Positions 51,190-63,787 are shown, numbered from the stretch's first letter. The stretch is DNA of 64,000 nucleotides from Ceratorhiza oryzae-sativae (GCA_030998015.1 JARWMV010000236.1:496001-560000), one strand, 5' to 3'. The notes: generated by a model from the letters alone, not told the origin. Made by a program: numbers and translations.

Positions 51190-51638
51190 TCCTGCATTTT
51201 CCTTGCTTTGGTGATTTATTTTTTTAAACTCTCGTTGTACTCTGATTTGTAAACCTGGCCAAAGGTTGATTGTTTACTTCAGCACTTATTTTTGATCGGC
51301 TTAGTTCAGAGTCCGAATCATCTACCTTGTTTTCAAGCGCCATGGGTTCCGTTTGAAGTTACAGCGCTCATATCTGCTACGCTTTTCAGCGTGCGCCAAA
51401 CTTTGCGATGCGGAATGGTTACATCTCTAGCGGCGCACTACGCCGCAGTTGGAAGCTGCCTACTCCACACAAGGGGCGCTAATCCCTCTTATGATTGAAC
51501 AGGACCAGTATTGCCTTGACCGTAATGTTGCGAGCTTACTGTAGGCGATGACCCGATGGCCGAGATAAAATTGAACGTGATAAAAGCGCTCAACGCGTGT
51601 CAGCGTCTTGGCATACCCCTATCTACATCTACCCAGAC
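51190..51638. other. spacer between the two membrane-protein genes
   Basis: 449 bp, with no extra gene seen. GATAAAAGC near 51578 lies about 60 bp before the next start. Confidence 0.4.
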
Positions 51639-53652
51639 ATGAACTCCAGCAGTCTCCCCCCTTGGGATCAACTCCTATTCACCTTCGGCGTAAGTGCTGC
51701 CACCTCATGCTGGAATGCCTCTCAAGTATTGTTCTCCAGTGGAACCCCTATGTGCGACCTATACAGCAATGTACATTGCTTAACATACAGTATAGCACTA
51801 GCCTCGGTCCCAATACCCCTGTCGCAACACATCCACGCCCGACTCCGCCATATACCCTAGTCATATACCGAGGAGGCTCGGAGCCCTTGGTAATACCAGT
51901 ACGCAACTCCAGTAAGTTCCAAGGTTTTGCCCTAGAATCTAGTCTGCTGAAACCCGAAAGGACGCTCTGGTACCTTTCCGTGGATGGCAAACCTAGCACT
52001 AGGCTCATCCTATACTATGTCCATGAAAGATGCTCATGGCTATTCCGGTGGGGTGGGTGTAATGCAACAGAGACACAACCACTGCGCTGCTGACCCGCTG
52101 AAGATCGCTTTCGTTTTCACAATGGTACCCGGGCCTATGGAGTGCGTCCTGAACCCGGATCTAATGAAACCGTCCAGCTTGAGGGTCACCGTGTCTGGCA
52201 AGTGAGTGAAAGCCAGCCGAATCCGTTTGATTCAAGACTGAGGGCTTACATGCTGTCACCCATGCTCCAGCGCCCAGTGTGGGCAAGCTGATATCGTGGT
52301 GAATAGCGGCACGGCACCATACACACTCGAGGTTGTTCCCGAAGACGTAAGTGGGGCGCTCTTGATGCGAACGATTGCTTAGATGGGAGCCGAATAGGGC
52401 CAGCAGAAGACGCTGTACTTCGCTACAAACGCTTTCGTGAGACCCATATGACATACTCTCGAGCCAGATCAATTCAAACATGTCTCTTTAGGCTATTACA
52501 CTCGATATGCCTGCAGGCAAACGGTACTTCTGTAAGAGTCTCACATCGCAGTACCCGCGTGCCTTTCCAACTATGACGCAGTGGTAATCCGGGACTCCGC
52601 TGGACGCTCCTCGACGACTGGCCTGTTCAAGATCCAAACTTCTTCAGATAACACCTGCCTAGGAAAAGCTCAAACTCTAACTGACGCTGGGATACTCTCA
52701 ACTCTTTATTCCGGAAGTGGGACAATCCTGACTGCTACAACGTCGCTCTTAAGTAGTAACACTTCCACTAGCACAAGTGTTTTCAGCACACAGTCAGTAG
52801 TGGGGATCAGTATTCGAATGGCTTGCTTATATTTTCACGACTAGGCCTTCTGTTTCACAAAAACAATCGGCTGAACCCCATAAAAGGTGACATATCTGTT
52901 AATGCATCGGCTTTGCTAACCGGTTTTACAGTACCCAATCATTAATAATGGGTCTATCTCTTGGTATTTCAGTACTAGCAATAGCTCTTTTGCTAGTTCT
53001 ACTGCTCTTCTGGCGTCGTCATCGGCGTCAAAGTTCAAAACATTTCAATCTCCCGACAACTGCTGATTATAACCCTTATGGATACAGTTATCCGGGCTAC
53101 GTATTCTTACCAACCAGAGATCCTTTCAGTGCAAGCAGCACTGTGTATCAATACTTTGCACCTCCAACACACCGGAACTCAGCTCCCCTTGGTATAGTTT
53201 ACGAGGAGCCTGAGGACGAATATCCCCAACAAACCCCTAATATCCTAACCGAACGGTCTGGTGCGATGATAATGGCTAGTCGGACACGGAATGACAGTGG
53301 CAAGCCTCCACCCTATCCGGTCGGGCGCAGTGATAATTCATCACCTTCTATCCTCTCGAGATCCATGATCAATTCCTCGAAGGACTCAGCTACCACATCA
53401 GGGAAGGGCCATCAGAAAAATTGTCTGTCACGAGTTAGCAATTCGCATACAGTCACGTCTTTGGAGGATTTTACACTAGGCAGACAATCTGTCGAGAGTT
53501 CACCCCCCTCGCCTCAATATTCATCGGCACGCTTGCGGTCCGAGCATCAGCCTTTCTCTGACAAACCAAGAATAACCCCACCCACACGAGTGGGTATGCT
53601 CGCCTCACAATCCGCAAGCCTCCCTACTACATATAAAAATGTGTCTGTATAG
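51639..53652 (+). CDS. single-pass membrane protein 2, paralogue
   Basis: Paralogue of the preceding gene, starting MNSSSLPPWDQLLFTFG. It shares blocks GTAPYTLEVVPED, QQKTLYFATNAF, VVIRDSAGRSSTTGLF and SDNTCLGKAQTL with copy 1. The transmembrane helix is GLSLGISVLAIALLLVLLLFW, then RRHRRQ. The tail differs (FNLPTTADYNPYG, ending PTTYKNVSV), so duplication is old. The gene is richer in A/T at third positions than copy 1. Exon joins in the middle are only partly resolved. Confidence 0.72.
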
Positions 53653-54087
53653 ATATACAAACGGAATGTATGCATCTATGTATTTCAGTGAACTCATTGT
53701 TATATATCATTGGTTCATAGTACTTGAAGGAGTTACATGCTAAATGCGCATATGCGTATAACGAATGGCGGAGGAAATTTCAAAGGCCCTTCATGAAATC
53801 AGTTTAATTACAACTACGATCACGAAAGTTTCGAAGAAACGAAGCACGGAAAGATTTAACATAGCATAATAGACTGTCCTAAGAGCATAATCTAATTGTG
53901 TTAGACATAGACCGATTGACCAAATCATACCAACAATGTAGGGGTTTTCATTCGTCGCACAGGGCCATTTCGGCAGGCAGGCATAGTTTTATTGCCTTTT
54001 TGAGCGACGGTTCGGGAGGATTAGATATGTAACAGTGCCACCAGTGTACCGTTTGTTGAAGTCTTGACGGCCAATACAGCCGAGTCA
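53653..54087. other. intergenic region, no gene seen
   Basis: AT-rich 435 bp between convergent genes. Confidence 0.4.
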
Positions 54088-55076
54088 TCAAGCATAATAC
54101 TTGCAAGTAGTTGCATGAGATTTATTTCCGTTCGCTCGGATATGTTGATAAGGAGCTAAACATTCCCAGCAACTAATTCAGAGTCAGCCGAAAGCCGATT
54201 TGGAGATGCAACGGGAGCTTACAATTCGTGACCACATCCTCCAGGTTTTCGGCAAATCATATGATCGCAACCATTATTTTTTTCGATCTATATTGATCCC
54301 GTTGGATTGGTATTTAGGATTTTGCATAGGAGCTACTCACTCGTCGGCCACACCCTTCCCCTGGGCATGCCTTTGTGTTGGTGCTAATCCACATCTCGCT
54401 CTTCTTGGTCTGCAACGCTCGCTTCGGCGCCTGCTTGATCTGTTGTGTATACTGTGCACAAGTCATGCCCTCATGCCAGAGTATGCCATGTTTGAAACAT
54501 GATCGCGCAGAGCACTTCTGGCAGGTAACAATTGGCCAGGCAGCTATTTGTGTGCATGAATTTAGATATTAGGTTCTGCTGTTTCCAACATGTCGAAGAC
54601 GCACAGCCTCCAACGTGGATCTGCCCTGACCCACATCCTGGTGCCCTGCACCACACCAGCGCTGCTTCGTTCTGGAGTCGAACTAGAACCTTCAGTTCAC
54701 AAAATCTGCAAGTATGCATGAGCTGCTTTCAATGAGGTGTAGCCTATGCGATTCACCTTGCAAACGCCGCAGTATGTTTGCCAGCTAGGCCCGATCGTAT
54801 TTCATCGACATCCATTTGCCCAGAACACAAGGCTGATGGACACTTCAGTGATAGTGCACCCTCCCAGATATTTGAGACAATGTATTTCTGCAGGCATGCT
54901 ACGCAAACGTCAATAGAATGCGAACACCTGGGTGTTGGGGTAGTGAAAGGAAGATCAGTTTCAGTTTCAAAGCAGACCGAGCAGGTCCTGGATAAATTGA
55001 AGGGAAGTGGTGGTAGTACTGGGGGAAGATCTGATAGAGCCTGAGGCTGCGGTCGAGCTGAATGCGAAGCACCCAT
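54088..55076 (-). CDS. RBR-type E3 ubiquitin ligase, copy 2
   Basis: RING-IBR-RING ligase with all parts in frame. It starts MGASHSARPQPQALSD. RING1 is CSVCFETETDLPF with CSHSIDVCVACL. The IBR part contains CRAPGCG, then CQKCSARSCFKH and WHEGMTCAQY. RING2 is CPGEGCGRR, IEKNNGCDHMIC with the likely catalytic Cys after Asn-Gly, then GGCGHEFCWEC. It ends TTCKYYA. It differs from the plus-strand copy at 8810 in many positions, so they are paralogues rather than a recent copy. Substrates are unknown. Confidence 0.87.
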
Positions 55077-56663
55077 ATGGTTTCTCTTGGGGTCTACAGT
55101 GTTTTAACTGCGGAGTCACAGCACAGTATAAAAGTCCCGAGCACAATGGAGAGCGGGCGACTAATGAGATGGTGTGATAGCGCTTTAAGTATGGTTGAGG
55201 CCAAGCCATACGCCACAGAGTTAATCAAGGCACCACTGTTGTCTTGCATTGTCCTCTGGGCGAAATGTCAGAGAGCAAGCTCCGTCGGATCCCTCGAAAC
55301 AACGATTACGTAGCCCTGCTGGGAAGCAAATCCTATTGGCCGAATAATTGAAAGATGGGTGTCCAGTTGCCTGGTATGTTTCATTCTTGTCATAGCTTGA
55401 GCGCTTTTGGAGCAGTCGGTGTCCTCGTTTCACGACCCACGGTGTCGTTTTGAGATCATTGACTCATTTACATCGCTAGACTTCCTGCGTAGGGCGAACC
55501 CTGCACTAATATAACCGTACGCGCGCGTATGCTGTCCACACGCAGGCAAGCTTGATCAATCCATTAACAAAAAGCTGTACTTCCCCGAGCACAGTTTCCA
55601 TGAGCACCGCCTAAACGTACTCCTATCGATAAACCGAACCGGACACGGACGACGCCACGTACGTCAAACGCATAGCCCTGAGCGTGGTCCATCTAGTTGA
55701 TACCGTGCTTTGAAGAAACAAGCTCAAGGACTTGGAAGTTGCTAGTAGCCTAAAATATAAGAGGATTGTATGCATAATCTGTGTACGGATGTGTTGGATG
55801 TACAGTGCCCATGGTATGATTGGGTAGGTTGTGGGTTGCTGTGATAATGGAATGAAAAAATAATGGCTGAGTTGACGCTCCCGCGAGCAGCGCACACTGA
55901 AGAGGTGGCACTATCCTCGGCCTCTAATACACTACAGGTTTCGGCGACCAGCCTCGGGCAGCCAGGTTACACGAGGTAGCCAAACTAGGGGATTGTAAAG
56001 CAGAAATAAAAGCCAATATTTATATTTAATGCGTTTCTGTGTGGCCGTTACACACCCCACGCGCGGCAGGTAGCCGTGGTGGTACAGGTCGAAAGCGAAG
56101 ACATGGTGGACACGTGACTGCAGTGGTAATACAGCAGCGCGTTGCCTTGAGTCGCCCCTAAGTAACCCTCCTGGTCCGCAACTTGCGTAAAATAAAAGCA
56201 CTGAAAGTAATTTGTGTATTGGGGGGGGGGGACGCTCGCTCCTTCCCCAGCAACAGTCAGTGAGCTCCTCAGAATACTACGTTAGAGTCCAAACAGAGCC
56301 AAACAAAGCAAATCATTGGCGTTCGTAACATTTTGGGAGCCTGATTGGCTTGCTCAGCTATTGACACTAAACCGGAAGATCTATTAGTCAAGGTAGCGAA
56401 CGGCTTTAAAAATAAGCGGTAGATCGTTACTTTTTCTATTACAAAGTACTCTTAATTCACAGGAGCCTGAAATATATGAGACGATCACGTCTGACTCATG
56501 GATGCTTTGTTGGGGCATACTAAGTGTATGATGGGGCAAAATCGCGGGCATTGATGGCCGGGGTGATGTTAGCGTTAGAATATAAAATGCCTTTTTTCCC
56601 GACACGACTCACTAACCTTCACCTGTTCGCCCCCATTCTCTCGGTCTAGCTCTAATTTCTTCA
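55077..56663. other. 1.6-kb gene-poor region
   Basis: No convincing gene. Short open frames overlap on both strands. A run of 11 G lies at about 56221-56231. A TATAAA at 56581 belongs to the next gene. Confidence 0.5.
56581..56586 (+). promoter_or_regulatory. TATA box of GST kappa-like gene 1
   Basis: TATAAA, 78 bp upstream of the ATG at 56664. Confidence 0.5.
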
Positions 56664-57768
56664 ATGTCGAAAGTGGTAACTGTTAAACTATACCTTGATA
56701 TCGCCTCTCCGTTTTCGTATTTTGCATTTGAGCGACTTTGCCGGTTGGTTAGCTCCCATCCGAAGCTAGCTCCCATGTAACCCCTTGCTTCTAGTTACGA
56801 AAAGGCATGGGATTTAAACATCGAGCTCTACCCAGTACGTCGCCGACGCCTGAGATTTTGCGTCTATGCACTAATGATGGATGATATAGGTACATTTGGG
56901 CACAGTCCACAAAGCATCAGGGGTACGCGATGATTGTTCACGTTAACTTGTGTTGACAATGTTTTGTCCAAGAATTATCCCCCGTTCAAAGGGACTGCGA
57001 AAATAAAGTACCTGGTAGATCGATTGACATGCATATACCCAGGTTTTTATATCTATTCCGGCTAATATCTATGTTCATACAGGTGATGGACATCCAGCGC
57101 AACGTCAAGGAGCTACAGCGCGAGTACAGTTATGTTTTATCAGTTTAAATAAGGCTCATGAAATAGACATGTAGTTGATTGGAATCTTGACATGAGAAGT
57201 CCTCCCGTGTCTTCGCTGGCTAATATGACTATCCTTGGGGCACTGAAGACACTGACTGCGCCTGAACAATTCAAGTCAATCGTCTCAAGGCTTTTTGTGA
57301 GCCCTAATGCTATAGTATGACTTCATTGATTCCAAACGCTTCAACTATAGGTTGAACAAGTAGCCAAGCCTTCGCCTCCCTCGGACCTTTTTGCCGGCTT
57401 GGTACCGTATATTTCCCAAGAGACATTGGATCAGGCAAGGAAGATGGCTGGGACCCATGAATTCATCAGTACCTTTGGTCAAATGCAACAGGCATTGATT
57501 GATGAGCATGGCGCGTTCGGTCTGCCTTGGATACTTCTCCAACGCCCAGGGGAACCTATGGAATCGTTCTGGGGTGATTTACCTACTTGAAAGTTGGGTA
57601 GAGGGGTTTTCTGACAATGGCATCACACAGGAAGCGATCGTATGGCTTCAATAGCTTACTGGTAGGCTTTTGTGTCTAAACAAGGACGACCTTTACTCAC
57701 AGATTCATACATGCAGGCTCGGACCTGACTACATTTACTCTGGAGCTTGTCCTAACAGTCATACATAG
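56664..57768 (+). CDS. GST kappa / DsbA-like oxidoreductase 1
   Basis: Thioredoxin-fold enzyme of the 2-hydroxychromene-2-carboxylate isomerase / GST kappa family, probably using glutathione in peroxisomes or mitochondria. It begins MSKVVTVKLYLDIASPFSYF, whose SPFSYF is the family's GSH-binding Ser region. It continues with YEKAWDLNIELYPV and KALQ-type exons, then ISTFGQMQQALIDEHGAFGLPWI with the cis-Pro. The last exons give FWGSDRMASIAYWLG and end PNSHT. The C-terminal splice at FWG uses GTGATT..ACACAG, which avoids a false stop. A second copy lies at 59671. Confidence 0.82.
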
Positions 57769-58127
57769 AACCCTAGTTATAACGCTGATCCTAGGTCGCC
57801 AAGGGCGCTAGCAAACAAGAGTCTTGCGCCTCACGGATACCACAAGCCTAATATTTATGTATGCGTTTATTTCGCAATACGATAGTTTCGCGCTACATAA
57901 ATCGGGGCTTGGTCCGCCTGAAATTATTCTACGCTCAAACAGCCACGCACAACTTGGCAGCCTCCGAGATGAAAGGATCCAGAAAATATATTTCAAGTTG
58001 CAAGCTAGCTTAATTAAACACCAGTACTATGCGTATCGATTCGAGCGATGAATCATTAGGCGATAAAATACAAACAAAGGCGTCAACCCGACATAATGAC
58101 ATGCCTCACGTTATAGGCCTCCCTCCT
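57769..58127. other. intergenic region, no gene seen
   Basis: About 360 bp between convergent genes. Confidence 0.35.
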
Positions 58128-59087
58128 CTATTTACGTTTGGGGAGCTCCTTATCTACGTACTGTTCACCCAGGTATCTTAAAAGGAATAGTGAGCCTACG
58201 AAGCTGTATGCTGTTGTACGCATTCTTACCCTTCCCCAGCAGCCAGAGTAAGAAGGCCAGCCGAAATGGCAGACACAGTACGCCTATCCCAGCGGGACTG
58301 ATCCCAGTGCAAGTAGGCGGCGTACCCGACCCCGCCCAAGATGCCAAGGTTCAGAACACCAACAAGGCCACCAAGCACCCCAGGGCGGAGCACTATTTCT
58401 CGCGCATGACGATAAAGGGCAGCGCCTTCTTTCTTTGCGCGTGCCTTTTCCTTCTGGCCTGCATCGGTTTTGACGTATGCTTCGGCCAATGCGCCCTCTA
58501 CTCCGAGTAGCGCCAACGTGGTGGCAGCAACGGTGCTGATGGCGCGAGTGTTGGTACGGAGGTGAGGCTTGGTATAAAACTCGCGGCCGACCAACGCAAT
58601 GAGGCCAACGTTGACTAATATTTCCATGAGGATCACTCAAGAATCATCAGGAGAATGGTACATACCAACCCCTAGCAGACCACCTGCAGTTCCAGGGCGC
58701 ATGATGCGCTCCTTGAACTGATCCCATAGGTAGAGGCCTTCCTCCTCAGCTTCCTTAAGCTCTTTGCGTGCACGCTCCTTTGCTGCGCGCCGCTTTGAAG
58801 AGCCGGTACGGTTCCCACTCTCGTCATCCGAAGACTCATAATGAGCGGGCGTAGTTTCGGATGTTACAGTCTATTGGGAGATGTGAGTCACCATCCTATA
58901 CGGTCCAGATACCTATACATACATGAGGATTTGTCTTGAAGTCATGGGGAGCTACATTGACGTTGCGGGAGACGTCAGGCAGCGAACCTCCCGAGACATC
59001 TTCCCGTGTGGTGAGTAGGTTCGGATCAGGATGCGGTTGCTCGGATAGGGGAGGCGCGTTGTGGGCGGCAACAGAGGCGTACGACAT
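58128..59087 (-). CDS. OM14-like mitochondrial outer-membrane protein
   Basis: Protein of the fungal OM14 C-terminal domain family, expected in the mitochondrial outer membrane. The start MSYASVAAHNAPPLSEQPHPD is characteristic. A basic region with SSKRRAAKERARKEL precedes GLYLWDQFKERIMRPGTAGGL. Gly-rich hydrophobic helices follow (VVNVGLIALVG, then a related block VLGGLVGVLNLGILGG), an internal repeat. It ends DKELPKRK after a short last exon joined with a GT-AG intron. The reading frame is unbroken. Role is inferred from the family. Confidence 0.85.
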
Positions 59088-59670
59088 TCGGGCTCAGCGA
59101 GGGTTGGTGCTGTCCTGGTAGCTGATCGCTCGACTTTAACCAACTCTGGTGGTCCCAGATGACGTATGTTGCAGAAGTCCATGACGCACAGTCACGTGGT
59201 ATTCCGCCAACCGAGAGCTAGCTCCAAGCCTAGCCACTGCTAGCCACGAGAGAGTGTGTCTATTGCAGCGCAAAAACATGCGGCTGGCTCAGCCGAGTGT
59301 TCTGGCCAGTGTGGCGAATTATTCCATAGGCGGGCAGAGACCAAGTAGGCTCTGGCTCTTCAAATGCCTACAGATCGCTGGATTTTTCGCAACCCACGAC
59401 TGTGGCAGAGTTGTGTTGTTTGGAGGAGCAAGTGGTTGTATGCTTTCGGCCTGTCGGGACCGAGAGCTTACTTGGAGTCGTGTCAGACTCAGGTCACATG
59501 CAACCCGGCTCCGGCGACTTACTTGAGCCGGACCTTCTCGACGCCAACAAACCTGCACAGGAGCGGGCGACGACATCTCTTGAGCCCCCAACTCACTCGG
59601 CTCTGGGGTAAATAACACACACGACAGACAAACCTGACGTTGGCTCTCTCTCAGTTCAGTTAGTGCTGTC
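59088..59670. other. divergent spacer OM14-like / GST kappa-like 2
   Basis: 583 bp between two start codons. TAGCCACGAG-like and GCTAGCCAC sequences occur near 59230-59246, loosely resembling the Argonaute promoter motif. No gene is seen. Confidence 0.35.
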
Positions 59671-60784
59671 ATGGTCCCTCCCCGCATCTCGATCAAACTG
59701 TGCTATGATATTGTCTCCCCCTTTTCGTATCTTGCCTTTGAGACACTTGTACGGTAGGGCACTCTCAAACTTACACGTGGAGACATAATGGCCGACGTCT
59801 GATGCTAGTTATCGAGACATATGGAATATCGATCTTGAACTTTGCCCTGTGAGTGGTAATGGCTATCACCCATCGGTTGGCACCTTACTGAGATGAACGA
59901 CGTACGTAGTTTTTCCTGGGCGGCGTAATGAGCGCATCCGGGGTGAGCTCACATCATAGTTTACCCTTTCGGAAGTCGGGCCAACCACCGCGAATAGAAT
60001 AAGCCGCCAATGTCGGTTAAGCGCAAGGGGGACTTCTTAGTGAGGCATTTGTACCTCAACCCGACGATCTTCTAACCGGGCGCACAGGTCACCGATGTTG
60101 GACGTCTAGCGGGGGAAGCCGGATGTAGGCACACGTCTATGAGGTATTTTCTGTGAATCGCTGATCCTCTGCCTAGTGACGATCAAGATCAACTGGGGCG
60201 GATTTCCGCCGAACACTATGCAATGCGCCCGGTTCCTGCGAGCATTCAAAGATGAATCTTCTCCCGAGGAATTAGAGAAGGTCACCAGGCACTTGTTTGT
60301 CAGTCAAGCTCAATCCCTATTGCGGGTCATAAATGACGCATGCTAATCAGGTTGAAATATTTGACCGAGAAACAAATCCCGCTTCCCCAGCCTTCCTGGG
60401 AAGTCTAGTGCCAGCGCTCATCCCACAAGACAAATTCTCAGCCATAATCGCTCGCTCACAGTCGCAAGAAATCAAAGACTGTATCAAGACTGAATCTGCC
60501 GCACTTGTCAACGAGTATGGCGCGTTTGGGTTCCCATGGATAATTGTGCGCCGTGCTGACGGTGTCACCGCCTCCTTTTTCGGTAAGCTCATCAAACATG
60601 CTCAAGTGCCACCTGTTTGATTTTGCATGCTCGCTTAGGGAGCGACAGATTCGCCAATATGGCATGGTGGTAAGTTTTTAGCCAACTCGTGTCGTGCATG
60701 TTTTCACTTCGTTGTGCACTTAGGCTTGGCGACAAATACGAGTGGGCTGGACCTCGAGCAAATTTGCAGAAAAGCAAACTCTAA
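59671..60784 (+). CDS. GST kappa / DsbA-like oxidoreductase 2
   Basis: Paralogue of the gene at 56664. It starts MVPPRISIKLCYDIVSPFSY with the same SPFSY motif. It continues with YRDIWNIDLELCPF, FPPNTMQCARFLRAF and TRHLFV, then a divergent stretch EIFDRETNPASP. It ends with VNEYGAFGFPWIIV, FFGSDRFANMAWWLG and LQKSKL. Overall layout and intron placement match copy 1, while sequence identity is modest. Early exons are short, and some joins there are tentative. Confidence 0.8.
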
Positions 60785-61074
60785 CTGGCTTAGGAATCCA
60801 GTGAATTTCAACAAGGAAACATTGATTTACACATATATGCTACACTCGATTTTTGAATCTACATAATACCAAGAGCCCGAACGAACCATAAACAGAAACC
60901 AGTCCATGCACCATAAGAAATAAGAGATAAACCGCGTGCTCAGCTCAAGGCAGCCGCGAGTACCTCCTCGAGTCATGCCCGAGCATAGAGTCCGGCATCT
61001 TTAATCGGACAATCAATGGATCTTGAGCCTTTGTACCGTTCGCCCCTTGCTCAGGTGCATCCTGCTCTGCTGCC

Positions 61075-61826
61075 TCAGTTGAGGCGGTAGGCATATCCGT
61101 ATCGAGCGGCAGTTTCATCCCGAAGAGTCGGGTTAAATTGGTGCGCATCATACGGCGGCGCGGCGACCGGCTCGACAGATCGTGGAGTATAAGGTGTCGG
61201 CGAGCGGCGACCAAGCGGAGAGCCATAACGAGAAGAAGAGGTGGAGGACGAGGAGGGTGTTTCGGGGTCCAGGATAGCGGATCTCTCCGACCTTGCGGCG
61301 CGGCGACCAGACAATGGCATCTTCAAGCGGAGTGGAATGCGTGGCCGGGATGAAGACGAGTCGCTAGGAGGGGTTTCAGAGCCGTGTCGCGAAGATGCGC
61401 GTTTTGAACGCCGAGATCGATTGTGACCATCTTTTGAGTGGATGGCAAGCTCGTCGAGGGCTGAGCAAATATCCTGAGGGCGTAAAATTGCGCCCGCGTC
61501 CCTTGGGAGGGTTGGGAGCGCGTCTAGAGCGCAGTCACACATCCCCCGAGGCAACATGCTGCGAGGGGTAGATGGTGAAACCCAGAAGATGCAACTAGGG
61601 CTAGAGCAATGTCGTCGCGGTTCAGACTTGAACAAGACGTTTCGGGGAGTCTTTCTAGAGACGGGGGTATAGGGGTACTCCTGAACGCTGATCAGTCTGA
61701 GTCGAGAGTGAGATGCAGTGACGAGCTCACCTCCTCTTTTGACAATCCATAATCGTAAGACGACATCAACTGGTAGTTTCCTTCAGACTCGACGTCCTCG
61801 TAACTGCTCGACCACGAAAAGGCCAT
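61075..61826 (-). CDS. unknown Ser/Arg-rich protein
   Basis: Two exons. The first begins MAFSWSSSYEDVESEGNYQ and joins through a GTGAGC intron to EYPYTPVSRKTPRNV. The C-terminal part contains ICSALDELAIHSKDG, several SRSR/RRS clusters and SSSSSTSSSRYGSP, ending TAARYGYAYRLN. It looks intrinsically disordered with many phosphorylation-type Ser/Pro sites. No family is recognised. Confidence 0.65.
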
Positions 61827-62460
61827 TGGGTTTTTTGAGTAATTCAGATAGGAGTAGATGTTCAGTGCAAAGCCCAGGGGGGAAGAGCGATCGAACTAAG
61901 TTGTTTGCTCAACGATTCACTCCTTTTGAAGCATTGGGCGTCACCAGCATCACCGGTATAGCAGATCCGTGTACCGTAAGCGGGAGCGGGGGGTAACCGT
62001 GTCGATCATCGCAACCGCGGCGATACGGCGGGCCAGGAAGAACGCTTTTTGAGTATTTTGATTGCCATGCGCTCGTCCACCAATGCTCACTGAGCTCGGG
62101 ACGTGAGATCATAGTGCGAGATTAGTGCTGTACATAATTTGTATAAATAAGTTGCCGGACGCGCTCAAGTTGCCGGAGCACGATGTCATGGCTCAGAATC
62201 ATGCTCAAATGGTCCACGTGCTAGGTTCCACTGATAAACTCGCGGCAATGTCCGCCTTGATTTCCAGTCATGCGTGATAAGCGCAACCACCTGGAAAATG
62301 ATGACAGATAACCTGGTTGCTCCGATGAGGTTCACCGCTATAAAGCGAATACTACTTACGTTTCTTAGGCTTCGACCCGACAACAAATTTTCGACAACTA
62401 CACAACGGGGATCTTAGGGGGTGAAATTCCGTGTATAGATTGCGGAAAGGGTTTCCTCAT
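61827..62460. other. intergenic region, no gene seen
   Basis: 634 bp. A TATAAATA near 62142 has no obvious gene beside it. Nothing firm is seen. Confidence 0.4.
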
Positions 62461-63738
62461 TTACAAGAAGTTGCTATCAATCCAGCTGGTGCTCCCCAAG
62501 ACCGTCGAAATGGAAACTCCAGCGGAGAGCTTGGTGGCAAAAGGCGCTCGGCCCGTTTGCCAGGCTCCACCTCCGCCGTTGTTGTATTCACCGAAAAGAA
62601 CATGGTCGGTGTTGGGGGTCGACGTTGACCATTGCTGAGTCGTTTCACGGATCAGTTTCGGTATTCACTTGAGAACGCGAAAAAAAAGACTTACGCTCCA
62701 CCCGGCGGGCAATACATGTGACCCGATCTGCGAGTTTTGGAAGATAACCCGTGCATAATTACTAGATATACGTTGCGTAAGTGCCAACCAATGAGATGAA
62801 CCAAGTGGCGCATACCCCCATGGGCGTCCTAGGTATTGATTCCCTCCACCAGTGACTTGCGAGTTGTCGATCACATAGTAGTTGGAATCGGCCGAGCCGC
62901 GGCCCGAAGCCGTGATATAACCATCGCCGATGGTATGAATTACCGAACCCGTCACCCAGAGGTTCCCGTACTGTCCAAAGATAAAGTCGACAGCGCTAGG
63001 GAAGGCTTTCGCATTAAACACCATCGCGGGGCAGATAAAGTTACCCCTCACCCTTCGATGTAACACTTTCCGTAGAATTGGGCACCTTTCTGGGCTAGAA
63101 GCGTGTCTTGGTATCCCTTGATTTGGCAAGCATAGCATCCAAACTGGCCAGCCTCGACTGAGAGCGCAATCGCCTGGGATTGCGATACCGGTTTACCATA
63201 TGTATTCGCAATATTAAGATTGTAGAAGCTGGGTTTACGGTTGGCTTCACTTTTCAACGCTGTGCAAACGAGGGTCGCTTACCTGACGCCTGAAGCAAGC
63301 ACGCGAATGGTTGCACTTTGAGCATCGCCACCCGCAGAAGAAGCGGGAATATTGTCAGTAAACGTTACTGTGTTTGATGAATAAGATGATGTGGAGCTAC
63401 TTTGGCCGTAGACTGAACCAAAAGACGTTTAGTAAACGGAAACCATGCCTATGTGACTGTATGCGCGCACTTTTGATATTGGAACGGCTAATCGAGACCT
63501 GGCCGGTGTAAGTACCAGCGTATACAAAATAGACGGAGCTGAAAGACCGGGCTCAGTCGGTATGTTGGCTCATCAATGACGAGACTCGATCGTACCTGCT
63601 TGTGTCCTTAAGCGCTTCAGCCAACGTAGAGTACTTTCCACCGCTGCCAACGGTAATAGCACCGGAAGGCGGCGAGGATGCACAAAAAGCCCCAGAAATC
63701 AAGGCGAACGCAGCACAGAGGCTGAGGGAGAAACGCAT
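62461..63738 (-). CDS. pectinesterase (CE8), secreted
   Basis: Pectin methylesterase that removes methyl groups from homogalacturonan in plant cell walls. A signal peptide (MRFSLSLCAAFALISGAFC) is followed by GAITVGSGGKYSTLAEAL, the usual start of the beta-helix. Family motifs seen include SQAIALSVEAGQFGCYAC, GYQDTLLAQKGAQFYG, the catalytic DFIFG with Asp, and the YLGRPWG motif. The last exon runs STSTPNTDHVLFGEY to TSWIDSNFL. TATAAAG lies about 50 bp upstream. Exons are small and some inner joins are tentative, but the whole family length is present. Confidence 0.9.
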
Positions 63739-63787
63739 ATTGTTGAAGCAACAAATGTATGTATGGATTGCATGGAATATCTCTCCG

